The notes below the pieces were generated by a model, which was not told the DNA's origin, searched no databases, and saw nothing but the letters and a program-made list of their open reading frames with translations. A DNA stretch of 64,000 nucleotides from the NCBI GenBank assembly GCA_015233935.1, contig JADFXB010000001.1:19997-83996 (forward strand). The letters run 5' to 3'. This document shows positions 36,910 to 44,163 of this stretch, in pieces. A program made the position numbers and the translations under genes. How positions within the stretch are numbered: the first letter of the stretch is position 1; every line of letters begins with the position of its first letter. This stretch comes from Magnetococcales bacterium (lineage in GTDB: Bacteria; Pseudomonadota; Magnetococcia; Magnetococcales; JADFXB01).

Positions 36910-37218
36910 GTCGAGATGATGCTGACAACATGCACTGAGGTCATGTGAAATAGGCTAGACTTAATCTGACAAAAATTGGTCATGCGACTTTGGTTCATTG
37001 GTAGAAAATTCGGAAAACGAAGATGTGAAGATGGGGGCTACACTTCAAGAATGAAAAATTTCGCTTGTTCGAATATGAAAATACACGACCAAGAATTCTG
37101 GGGGCAACTTTGGGGGCATATGCAGAAGTATTTTCAGTAAATATATCGGAAAAAGTAGGCATTCATAATATTATTAAATAGCCCCTATCGCTACTGAATT
37201 CCCTTCCAGGGGGAATCA

Positions 37219-37305
37219 ATGAATTCTCTAAACTCAGCTCTTGAGGAGCAATTAGGAATGCTTAGCATGGATTCTTCCCATAAATGTGGATTGGTTACAC
37301 CATAA
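37219..37305 (+). CDS. Possible 28-residue small ORF
   Basis: CAGGGGGAATCA leads into ATG 37219, a good ribosome-binding context. The product (MNSLNSALEEQLGMLSMDSS...) is short, polar and unrecognised. It could be a leader peptide or chance. Confidence 0.2.
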   Translation: MNSLNSALEEQLGMLSMDSSHKCGLVTP

Positions 37306-37401
37306 ATATAATAAATTTGTAATCCTCAATGGAGGAGGGTAAGGTATGTTTGTACGGAAGGATGCTCCCGTCAGAACTCAGTAATCCTGGTTCTGGCGAT
37401 A

Positions 37402-37455
37402 CCGCAGAGCCACGGTTCTGCGGACTGAACCCCGCAAGGGCAACTTTGTGGGGTT
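37402..37455 (+). other. Two consecutive hairpins, structured RNA or attenuator upstream of the NYN gene
   Basis: CCGCAGAGCC (37402-37411) pairs with GGTTCTGCGG (37414-37423) with one G-U pair. AACCCCGCAA (37428-37437) pairs with TTGTGGGGTT (37446-37455), also with one G-U, followed by CTTTC. The second looks like an intrinsic terminator 20 bp before the NYN gene, so it may attenuate it or end a small RNA that starts near 37330. Confidence 0.5.
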
Positions 37456-37474
37456 CTTTCATTATGGCCACTGG

Positions 37475-38197
37475 ATGATGCTTGTGAAACGTGCAGCAGT
37501 CTATATTGACGGATTCAACCTTTATCATGCCCTGAAAATTCTCGGGCTTGAAGAGTATAAATGGCTCAATATTCGCGCTCTGGTGGAAAACTTTTTACCA
37601 TCCTCCCAATATGAATCCCCTAATATTACCTATTTCAGTGCCTATGTCCACTGGATTCAAGAGTCCATGGCCCGCCAAAAACGATATGTGGCAGCTTTAC
37701 AGGCTGTTGGGGTAAATCCCGTCTTGGGAACATTTGCCAGAGACAAAGAGTATTCCTGCGATGCCTGTGGCAACAAAGCGCGTTACTACGTTGAGAAAAC
37801 CACAGATGTTCATATCGGCGTTTCCATGATGCAAGATGCCTGCAAGGGACACCATGACCTCTTGATGCTGGTGTCCGCAGATAGCGATTTCGCACCTGCT
37901 TTGCATCTTATCCGAAAATCATTCCCCTCCATCGAACTCAAGGTTCTGGTTCCGCCCGCTCAACAAGGAAGCAAGGCACTTCGGAAAGAAGTTGGTGCAA
38001 AAAACGTTTCACACATCAAACATATCCATGTACAACGCTCCCTGCTTGCGAGAGAATACCAAGTTGTGGGTAGAAATGAATCGATCATCCGCCCTTACAT
38101 ATACGACCCGCTTCCCATGTCTGATGATAAGCGTACCAAGCTGCAACAAGTGGATGCCATGTTCGAGTCTGTGGAGCGAAAACCCCGGAGTGATTGA
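37475..38197 (+). CDS. NYN-domain (PIN-like) putative ribonuclease
   Basis: The protein of about 240 residues has a NYN domain: AAVYIDGFNLYHAL (first Asp of the acidic site), a central region with a CDACG cysteine pair, TTDVHIGVSMMQDA and LLMLVSADSDFAPAL with the second and third acidic positions. NYN proteins cleave or process RNA. The start is uncertain (ATG 37475, ATG 37478 or GTG 37484); no strong ribosome-binding site is seen. It lies at the right end of the element beside the integrase, where accessory genes accumulate. Confidence 0.83.
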   Translation: MMLVKRAAVYIDGFNLYHALKILGLEEYKWLNIRALVENFLPSSQYESPNITYFSAYVHWIQESMARQKRYVAALQAVGVNPVLGTFARDKEYSCDACGNKARYYVEKTTDVHIGVSMMQDACKGHHDLLMLVSADSDFAPALHLIRKSFPSIELKVLVPPAQQGSKALRKEVGAKNVSHIKHIHVQRSLLAREYQVVGRNESIIRPYIYDPLPMSDDKRTKLQQVDAMFESVERKPRSD

Positions 38198-38347
38198 CAA
38201 GGCTGTTTGTTGCACACATGATTATTTTTATAATATTTAAACAGCTTTATCGCTATTATTATTAACAGATATTTTTATAACATATGCTTCATCCAAACCT
38301 CTTCCGAAAAAAACTCACCCTTCCCAATGCGACGGGCGATGCCATGA

Positions 38348-39517
38348 TCAAGAGGTTTTCCCAATCATGGCCTGTGCAGCCTTCTCCATGGATTTTCGTA
38401 CCGGGTCCAGATTGAGCCTGGCATAAATGGCTGTGGATTGTTGGGAGTAGTGACCAAGGGATTTTCCAATGACGGGAAGTGATGCTCCAGTGATGGCCTG
38501 CCATGATCCCATGGTGCGGCGCAGATCGTGGATGCGGGCATCCTCAATTTCGGCCCTGGCAAGAATTCGTTCCCACGCTTTGCGTGGCTCAACCAGGTGG
38601 CCCGTGGTTGATCGAGGGGACGGGAAAACCCACTCACTTAATGGGCCGTTTCCTTGCAAATTGGTCAGAATGTCTGCGGCCATGGGCACCAGGGGCACTG
38701 TCAAAGGACGTGGCTTGCCTCTGGTATTCTTGGTGGCCGGAATCCGCCACACCTGTTGTTCCAAGTCTATTTGATCCCAGCGCATGGCCTGGACGTTCTC
38801 CCGCCTGGCACCTGTCAACAGGGATAGCAGGAAAAAGGCGCGAGTTGATTCTGACTCCTCTAAAATGGAGGTCAGGAATCGCTCTATTTCCTCATTACTG
38901 AGGAATCTGGTCCTGCTCTCTTCTTGATACCTGCGAACCCCCAGACAAGGGTTTTCTCCTTCCCAAATACCCCATTCTTTCGCCCTGCCAAAGACAGACG
39001 AGATCAAAGCAATCACACGGTTGGCCATGGTGGGGTGTTTCTCGCCAATTTTCACATGGATCAATGCAATTTCCCGGCGGGTGATGCTGGAGAGCTTTTT
39101 TTTACCCATATCCTCTGCCAGGTGCAGACGAAAATAGGCTTCATCATCCTGCCAGGTCTTTTTACGGGGTTTTGCCCACCGCTCCATATAGGTGGCAAAA
39201 AGATCTGCGAAGGTGATCTCCTGTCGGGCATCCCGACGCATTTGAGCAGGATTTTCTCCATCTGTTGCCGCCGCATTGAGCCGAATGGCATGCCGCCGGG
39301 CATCATCGATGGACATTGCTGGCCAACGCCCCAGGGTAACTCGTTCTGGTTGGCCTCCTGGTATGCGTCGATACCAGGACCATGTTTTAATGCCATTGGA
39401 AGTGATACGAAGTTGCAGGCCAGGAACACGTTCATCCAACCAGGTATCACGTCCTTGCTGCGGTGGGACCAAGGCCACAACTGAGGCATGTGTGAACAAA
39501 ATTTTTCCACCAGCCAT
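38348..39517 (-). CDS. int: P4-type tyrosine integrase of the conjugative element
   Basis: The 389-residue integrase has an N-terminal arm-binding domain (about 1-85), a core-binding domain (about 100-190) and a catalytic domain with TGARRENV (first Arg), HDLRRTMGSW (His-x-x-Arg), LGHYSQQST (His) and AIYARL (Tyr). GGAAAGG precedes ATG 39517 on the minus strand. Its start faces the tRNA-Lys remnant 170 bp away, with repeated motifs between them, which is the usual layout of an integrase next to its attachment site. It probably integrates the element at the 3' end of tRNA-Lys. Confidence 0.92.
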   Translation of the reverse strand: MAGGKILFTHASVVALVPPQQGRDTWLDERVPGLQLRITSNGIKTWSWYRRIPGGQPERVTLGRWPAMSIDDARRHAIRLNAAATDGENPAQMRRDARQEITFADLFATYMERWAKPRKKTWQDDEAYFRLHLAEDMGKKKLSSITRREIALIHVKIGEKHPTMANRVIALISSVFGRAKEWGIWEGENPCLGVRRYQEESRTRFLSNEEIERFLTSILEESESTRAFFLLSLLTGARRENVQAMRWDQIDLEQQVWRIPATKNTRGKPRPLTVPLVPMAADILTNLQGNGPLSEWVFPSPRSTTGHLVEPRKAWERILARAEIEDARIHDLRRTMGSWQAITGASLPVIGKSLGHYSQQSTAIYARLNLDPVRKSMEKAAQAMIGKTS

Positions 39518-39540
39518 GCATGACCTTTCCTGGATGAATT

Positions 39541-39617
39541 GGGGTTACGGGGTTACACTGGGGTTACACTTTTCAGTGATTGACAGTGATTTTTGGGTAT
39601 TTTGAATGATTTTCCGT
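39541..39617. repeat. Short direct repeats near the attachment site, putative integrase arm sites
   Basis: GGGGTTAC occurs three times (39541-39548, 39549-39556, 39560-39567), the latter two followed by ACT. The motif (A/C)GTGATTGA then occurs at about 39575 and 39616, with a partial copy AGTGATTTT at 39585. Short direct repeats between an integrase gene and the att core are typical arm-binding sites. Confidence 0.5.
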
Positions 39618-39685
39618 GATTGATCAAGTTGAATATTCATATAATTTTCCAGATACCTACTGAAATTTTTAACGGGAACCGTTGT

Positions 39686-39731
39686 CTTTTAATCAGAGGG
39701 TCATTGGTTCGATTCCAATACGACCTACCAA
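39686..39731 (+). other. tRNA-Lys 3' remnant, attachment site of the conjugative element
   Basis: From the anticodon loop CTTTTAA (anticodon TTT) the sequence continues through the variable loop, a T-arm ATTGG-TTCGATT-CCAAT, the acceptor strand ACGACCT, A and CCA. The 5' half of a tRNA is absent; upstream bases do not form the anticodon stem or D-arm. This is the displaced native 3' end left when an element integrates in a tRNA gene. The complete tRNA-Lys should be at the other end, left of this window. Confidence 0.8.
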
Positions 39732-39742
39732 AGCAAAATCAG

Positions 39743-39780
39743 AGGCCCCCATCTTCACAGGTGGGGGCCTTTTGGTTTTT
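39743..39780 (+). terminator. Intrinsic terminator of the original tRNA-Lys gene
   Basis: AGGCCCCCA pairs with TGGGGGCCT around a short loop (39743-39770) and a T-rich run follows (39771-39780). It stands 12 bp after the CCA end of the tRNA remnant, as expected for the native tRNA terminator. Confidence 0.8.
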
Positions 39781-39868
39781 TTGGGGAGTTCGTCATCCAC
39801 CCAATGGGCCAAGTCCTTTGAGTACAACGGTTGCACCTTTTTTTCAATGAATTTTGTGGAAGCGGACG

Positions 39869-39896
39869 TGTATACAAAATGGCTCTTTCCTATACA
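39869..39896. promoter_or_regulatory. Operator-like element A upstream of fic
   Basis: TGTATACAAAATGGCTCTTTCCTATACA is an imperfect version of the palindrome at 39911-39938, matching its pattern TGTATA-n16-TATACA and the internal GGCTnTTT. Two such sites in a row suggest cooperative repressor binding at the fic promoter. Confidence 0.5.
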
Positions 39897-39904
39897 GGTC
39901 AGCA

Positions 39905-39944
39905 GTGATATGTATAGAAAAGTGGCTTTTTCTATACATATCAC
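39905..39944. promoter_or_regulatory. 40-bp palindrome upstream of fic, probable operator
   Basis: GTGATATGTATAGAAAA (39905-39921) and TTTTCTATACATATCAC (39928-39944) are perfect 17-bp inverted repeats separated by GTGGCT. It ends 18 bp before the fic start, so a bound protein, perhaps Fic's own winged-helix C-terminus, would block transcription. Confidence 0.65.
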
Positions 39945-39962
39945 CCCTGGGAGGGGTACACA

Positions 39963-41027
39963 ATGACAGCTCTTGCTCCCCTGGAAAGCCTGGATTTACG
40001 GCGGTTTGAAACAGCCACCATCCTGAAAAAACTGGCCAGCAGCAGCCGCAAACTGGCAGAACTCAAAGGAATTGCCGCTTCCATCCCCAATCAGGGCATT
40101 CTCATCAGCACTTTGGGGTTGCAAGAGGCCAAAGACAGCTCAGAGATCGAAAACATTGTCACTACCCACGATGAATTATTCAAAGCAGGCGTGGTGTCCG
40201 AAGAAAATCTTGCCGCCAAAGAGGTTTCCCGTTATCGCCAAGCCCTGCTTTTGGGGTTTGAACGGGTGCGTCAAACCGGATTGTTGACCATTAACCATAT
40301 CATTGATATCCAGGGCCAACTGGAACATAACACAGCAGGATTTCGCAAACTGCCAGGAACCACCCTCAAAAATGCCGTAGGAACCACCGTCTACACCCCT
40401 CCCCAGGATCCCACAGAAATCATGGCTCTCATGGGCGAGCTTGAACTGTTCATCAACGATGATCAACGCTTTACCGCCGACCCTTTGATCAAGATGGCTT
40501 TGATACACCACCAATTTGAAAGCATCCACCCTTTCTACGATGGTAATGGGAGAACCGGACGCATTGTCAACGTGCTCTATCTGGTAAAGGAGGGATTGCT
40601 GGATCTGCCAGTGCTCTACCTAAGCAGCCATATCGTTCGCACCAAGAGCGATTACTACCGCCTGTTGCAAGGGGTGCGGGAGCAAGACAGTTGGGAAGAG
40701 TGGGTGCTCTACATGCTGGAAGCGGTGGAGCAAACCGCTGGCCACACCATCACCACCATTCATGCCATCAAAAATGCCCTGCTGGATACCAAACACCGAA
40801 TTCGCGCCAGCTTTAAATTTTACAGCCAGGATTTGATCAATAATCTCTTTACCTATCCCTACACCAAAGTTGAATTTGTGCAAAGAGATTTAAAAGTGAC
40901 ACGCTTGACCGCCACCCGCTATCTGGACGCCCTGACAGAAGAAGGATTTGTCCAAAAACAAAAAGTGGGACGCAGTTGCTACTATGTCAACCTGGCCCTG
41001 CAAAAAATTCTGACGGCCATTAAATGA
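39963..41027 (+). CDS. fic: Fic-family AMP-transferase with N-terminal inhibitory motif
   Basis: The 354-residue protein has the Fic core HPFYDGNGRTGR (189-200), which transfers AMP or another nucleotide to target hydroxyls, and the inhibitory motif SSEIEN (59-64), matching [S/T]xxxE[G/N] of self-inhibited class II Fic proteins. The N-terminal DUF4172-like helices precede it. A winged-helix domain follows at the C-terminus (about 280-345, VTRLTATRYLDALTEEGFVQ) and may bind the palindrome upstream. GGGAGGGG precedes ATG 39963. It is the first host-side gene after the tRNA remnant. Confidence 0.92.
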   Translation: MTALAPLESLDLRRFETATILKKLASSSRKLAELKGIAASIPNQGILISTLGLQEAKDSSEIENIVTTHDELFKAGVVSEENLAAKEVSRYRQALLLGFERVRQTGLLTINHIIDIQGQLEHNTAGFRKLPGTTLKNAVGTTVYTPPQDPTEIMALMGELELFINDDQRFTADPLIKMALIHHQFESIHPFYDGNGRTGRIVNVLYLVKEGLLDLPVLYLSSHIVRTKSDYYRLLQGVREQDSWEEWVLYMLEAVEQTAGHTITTIHAIKNALLDTKHRIRASFKFYSQDLINNLFTYPYTKVEFVQRDLKVTRLTATRYLDALTEEGFVQKQKVGRSCYYVNLALQKILTAIK

Positions 41028-41088
41028 TGATCAACTGACTGACAAAGAATAAACTGGCGTGGTAACTTGGTGGGATTGCCATGGGATG
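41001..41088. repeat. Direct repeat, left copy, flanking the ATPase/DUF4276 cassette
   Basis: From CAAAAAATTCTGAC in the last codons of fic through TTGGTGGGATTGCCAT, this stretch of about 88 bp aligns without large gaps to 43064-43151, differing at scattered bases. The right copy runs into the 3' end of the L,D-transpeptidase gene, so the left copy contains a decayed fragment of that gene end. Confidence 0.85.
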
Positions 41089-41274
41089 TATGGAATGGTT
41101 GACGGCAGGAAGCCATTTGCGAAGATATAAGGTTATGGTAAACTGGTTCACAAGACGAGGAGTGCCACAATCTTTTCCCCATTACATAAACATGCAATTG
41201 TATTATTGTTGTCAGAAAGTTAATATTTCCTTTTTTGTAAATGGATCGACTGAAGTAATTGCGAGGATATTCAG

Positions 41275-42462
41275 ATGTTGCAAAGTATCCAAATGAAGAA
41301 CCTGCTCTCCTACGGAGTGGATAGTGAACCTATTCCCTTGCGCCCCCTCAATTTAATCATCGGTCCCAATGGATCGGGGAAATCCAATCTTCTGGAGGGA
41401 ATCGCCCTGCTACAGTCCGCTCCCTCACAACTCGTCGCGCCCATACGGGAAGGTGGTGGTATCCATGATTGGCTGTGGAAAGGAACAAAACCACCTGTTA
41501 CCGCCAGCTTGGAGATTGTGGTAAAACTGCCCGCCAATCAACATGCAATCCCCCTTCGTTATCGTATCGATTTCACGGCATCCGGGAACCGATTTGAAAT
41601 TATCGACGAACGTATTGAAAATGCAGAAAAACTGGAAGGTCATTCAGAACCCTATTTTTATTATCGCTATGAAAACAATCGTCCCGTCCTGAATATCAAA
41701 GCAACACCCAATAGCAAGACCGCCAAAAAAAGATATTTGCAACGTGAAGATGTGGACCCAGAAAAATCAATTTTGGCCCAACGCCGTGATCCAGATATCT
41801 ATCCAGAAATCACCAATCTGGCAGATACGCTTGCCAAAATCCGCATCTATCGGGATTGGTCTCTAGGGCGTTATACCCCTCCACGTCTTCCTCAACCCTC
41901 CGACTTGCCAAATCAATGGTTGGAAGAAAATGCACGCAACCTGGGGTTGGTACTCAATCGACTGAGAAGAGACCATGAAACAAAAAGCAGACTGTTAGAA
42001 AGTTTCCGGGTCATCTATTCGGAGGCAGAAGATTTTGATGTGATAATTGAAGCTGGAACGGTTCAAATTTTTGTCCAGGAAAGTCGATTCAACGTGCCTG
42101 CCACCCGGCTTTCCGATGGCACCTTACGTTATCTGTGCCTTTTGGCCATCCTCTATGATCCTGCACCACCGCCACTGGTTTGCATCGATGAACCTGAACT
42201 CGGTCTTCATCCTGATCTGATTCACAGCATTGCAATGGCGTTGCGATTTGCCAGTTCAAGAACTCAAGTGATTGTCACAACCCATTCGACTGCATTGGTA
42301 GATGCATTTACCGATGATCCTGAGGTTGTCCTTGTTTGCGAAAAAAGGGACGGCTGTTCCATAGTTCATCGCCTTGACGCGCAACGTTTGCAGCCTTGGC
42401 TTGAGAAATACCGTCTCGGTTCCCTGTGGAGCAGCGGCGAAATTGGAGGAAATCGATGGTAA
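41275..42462 (+). CDS. AAA/SMC-like ATPase (OLD/RecF-type), defense candidate
   Basis: The 395-residue ATPase has an ABC/SMC-like head: Walker A GPNGSGKS (30-37), a degenerate signature LSDGTLRY, Walker B CIDEPELGLHP (303-313, D305/E306) and the H-loop VTTHST. The middle insertion (about 60-260) is helical and charged. OLD-type ATPases usually act with a Toprim nuclease; here the Toprim-like partner is a separate gene that overlaps the stop by 7 bp. GAGGA precedes ATG 41275. The cassette sits between two direct repeats of a host gene junction. Confidence 0.88.
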   Translation: MLQSIQMKNLLSYGVDSEPIPLRPLNLIIGPNGSGKSNLLEGIALLQSAPSQLVAPIREGGGIHDWLWKGTKPPVTASLEIVVKLPANQHAIPLRYRIDFTASGNRFEIIDERIENAEKLEGHSEPYFYYRYENNRPVLNIKATPNSKTAKKRYLQREDVDPEKSILAQRRDPDIYPEITNLADTLAKIRIYRDWSLGRYTPPRLPQPSDLPNQWLEENARNLGLVLNRLRRDHETKSRLLESFRVIYSEAEDFDVIIEAGTVQIFVQESRFNVPATRLSDGTLRYLCLLAILYDPAPPPLVCIDEPELGLHPDLIHSIAMALRFASSRTQVIVTTHSTALVDAFTDDPEVVLVCEKRDGCSIVHRLDAQRLQPWLEKYRLGSLWSSGEIGGNRW

Positions 42463-43076
42463 CCATCAAGCTTTACGTGGAAGGGGGCGGTGATACAAGT
42501 CAGTTGCACAGCCTCTGCCGTCAAGGATTTCATCAATTTCTTGAGAAGGCAGGGTTTAAAGGTAGGCAACCCCGCATCGTGGCCTGCGGAGGAAGGCAAC
42601 AAGCCTATGATCGATTTGTGACTGCATGCCGTCAATCATCCCATGAAATACCCATGTTGTTGGTGGATAGTGAGGACTTTGTTTCAGCCACTTCCCCATG
42701 GGTGCACTTGGTGCAACATGATGATTTCAGTCGTCCAAACGAAGCAAGCGACGAACAAGGCCATCTGATGGTGGTTTGCATGGAATCCTGGTTTCTTGCC
42801 GATAAAGACGAGCTTGCCAACTATTTTGGGCGCGGTTTTAATGATAAGGCATTACCAGGACATACGGATATTGAATCCATCAGCAAAAATGATGTTTATC
42901 AAAGCATTCTGAAAGCAACATCACAATGCAGAACCAAAGCTCCTTATGGAAAAGGAGAGCATTCCTTTGCCATTTTGGGACGTATATCTCCCCATAAGGT
43001 AAAGACGGCCAGCCCGTGGGCAGCACGATTCCTCAAAATACTGGATGAGATGACCACTCCTACCAAAAAATTCTGA
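42456..43076 (+). CDS. DUF4276 Toprim-like protein, partner of the upstream ATPase
   Basis: The 206-residue protein begins with a strand ending in YVEGGGD (Glu9) and has LLVDSED (D71-D74), the Glu and Asp-x-Asp-like elements of a Toprim-type nuclease fold. It matches the DUF4276 family, which often accompanies AAA ATPases. GGAGGA lies 5 bp before ATG 42456. The final residues (TKKF) and stop codon lie in the duplicated junction sequence, so the gene's end was probably set when the cassette was inserted. Confidence 0.83.
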   Translation: MVTIKLYVEGGGDTSQLHSLCRQGFHQFLEKAGFKGRQPRIVACGGRQQAYDRFVTACRQSSHEIPMLLVDSEDFVSATSPWVHLVQHDDFSRPNEASDEQGHLMVVCMESWFLADKDELANYFGRGFNDKALPGHTDIESISKNDVYQSILKATSQCRTKAPYGKGEHSFAILGRISPHKVKTASPWAARFLKILDEMTTPTKKF

Positions 43077-43151
43077 CCGCCATTAAACCGTGATCAACTG
43101 GCAGGCAGAGAACGGCCTGGCAGGCTGATCTGGTGGGGAAGACCATCGGGG
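43064..43151. repeat. Direct repeat, right copy, flanking the ATPase/DUF4276 cassette
   Basis: It is homologous to 41001-41088 (shared CAAAAAATTCTGAC, CCATTAAA and TGATCAACTG blocks). It contains the DUF4276 stop and the last codons of the L,D-transpeptidase gene on the minus strand. A copy on each side of a two-gene cassette indicates duplication during insertion. Confidence 0.85.
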
Positions 43152-44137
43152 GTGCGCACCAGTTGGTCCACCAACCGCCAATCAGGCATCACCGCACGGT
43201 CGGGATAGCGTTCCATGGCCCGGTTCACCGCACGGATAGCCAGAACACGCAGATTTTCATCCCCTTCCAAAGAGGGGTGGACCTCCAGATAGAGGGCATC
43301 TCCCTTCCAACCCGCCTTCACCGGCTCGTTGACCAAATGAGCCTTGCTTCCCACCTGAATATGTCCAAACAGGGTAATGATGTCTTCCGGGTAAAGACGC
43401 ATACAGCCATGACTCACCCGCCGCCCCACCCCCAACGGTTGGTTGGTACCATGGATGCGATAGTCCCCAGAGGCCAGATAGATGGCGTGGGTACCCAGGG
43501 GATTTTCCGGTCCCGGTGGCACAAAGGCAGGCAGGTGGGGTTTTTCCTTGAGGATGGATTTGGGCACATACCAGGTAGGATCAGCCTTTTTACCCACAAT
43601 GGTGGTGGAAATATAAGGGGTCTCCCACCCTTCCCGTCCCACACCCACCGGGTAGGTTTCTATTGTGCGCCCACCATTATACTTATGATACAGACGCATC
43701 TCCGGCACATTGACCACCAAATCGCCCAATCGGGACAAGGCTTCCGGGATAATCCACTGGGTGGAAAGTTTCACCACGCTGTCAGGTGGCGGCATCCATT
43801 CGTCGGTTTGCGGATTGGCCAGCACAACTTCGTTGAAGCCCAAATCATAGGCGTAGGCCAGTTCCATAAGGGTTTCCGGCCCTTTGATCAAATAATTCTG
43901 GATGCCATCGCCTAATACTTCCTCCAAAGGTTTACCGGGAAGGGCATGGAAGGTGGAGGGTCGATCCTTGGCAACCGTAACCAGTTCTGGTTCCATTTTG
44001 AGTTGGACACCCGCAGCAGAAGCCTGGGCAGGAGCCGCCGCAGGGGCAGCAGGGGCTGCCTCCTCCTGGCCAATCACCCACTGGGGCCAGAGGGTCCACG
44101 CCAATAAACCAACCAAACCGATGGCTACACCTTTCAT
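43094..44137 (-). CDS. L,D-transpeptidase (YkuD family)
   Basis: The 347-residue exported protein has a signal peptide (about 1-23), an Ala/Pro-rich linker, a LysM-like region (about 75-130) and a YkuD catalytic domain with HGTNQ (H229) and SHGCMRL (S242-L248, catalytic C245). Such enzymes form 3-3 peptidoglycan crosslinks or attach proteins to the wall. It follows the CinA-like gene by 26 bp in a pgpA-cinA-ldt leftward operon, and its 3' end lies in the right copy of the direct repeat. Confidence 0.9.
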   Translation of the reverse strand: MKGVAIGLVGLLAWTLWPQWVIGQEEAAPAAPAAAPAQASAAGVQLKMEPELVTVAKDRPSTFHALPGKPLEEVLGDGIQNYLIKGPETLMELAYAYDLGFNEVVLANPQTDEWMPPPDSVVKLSTQWIIPEALSRLGDLVVNVPEMRLYHKYNGGRTIETYPVGVGREGWETPYISTTIVGKKADPTWYVPKSILKEKPHLPAFVPPGPENPLGTHAIYLASGDYRIHGTNQPLGVGRRVSHGCMRLYPEDIITLFGHIQVGSKAHLVNEPVKAGWKGDALYLEVHPSLEGDENLRVLAIRAVNRAMERYPDRAVMPDWRLVDQLVRTPDGLPHQISLPGRSLPAS

Positions 44138-44163
44138 CCATTCAACTCCTTGCCAGATTCCCT

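Larger units (their letters stand above)
36910..37474. other. AT-rich spacer between giant gene and NYN gene
   Basis: This stretch of about 565 bp has an abrupt fall in GC after 36910, marking the right edge of the GC-rich island. It contains one 28-codon ORF with a good ribosome-binding site (37219-37305) and two consecutive stable hairpins near 37402-37455. Nothing else coding is seen. Confidence 0.45.

Noticed and set aside
41001-43151. Insertion sequence as cause of the duplicated junction
   Set aside because: No transposase, terminal inverted repeats or short target duplication is visible; the flanking repeats are about 88 bp and diverged.
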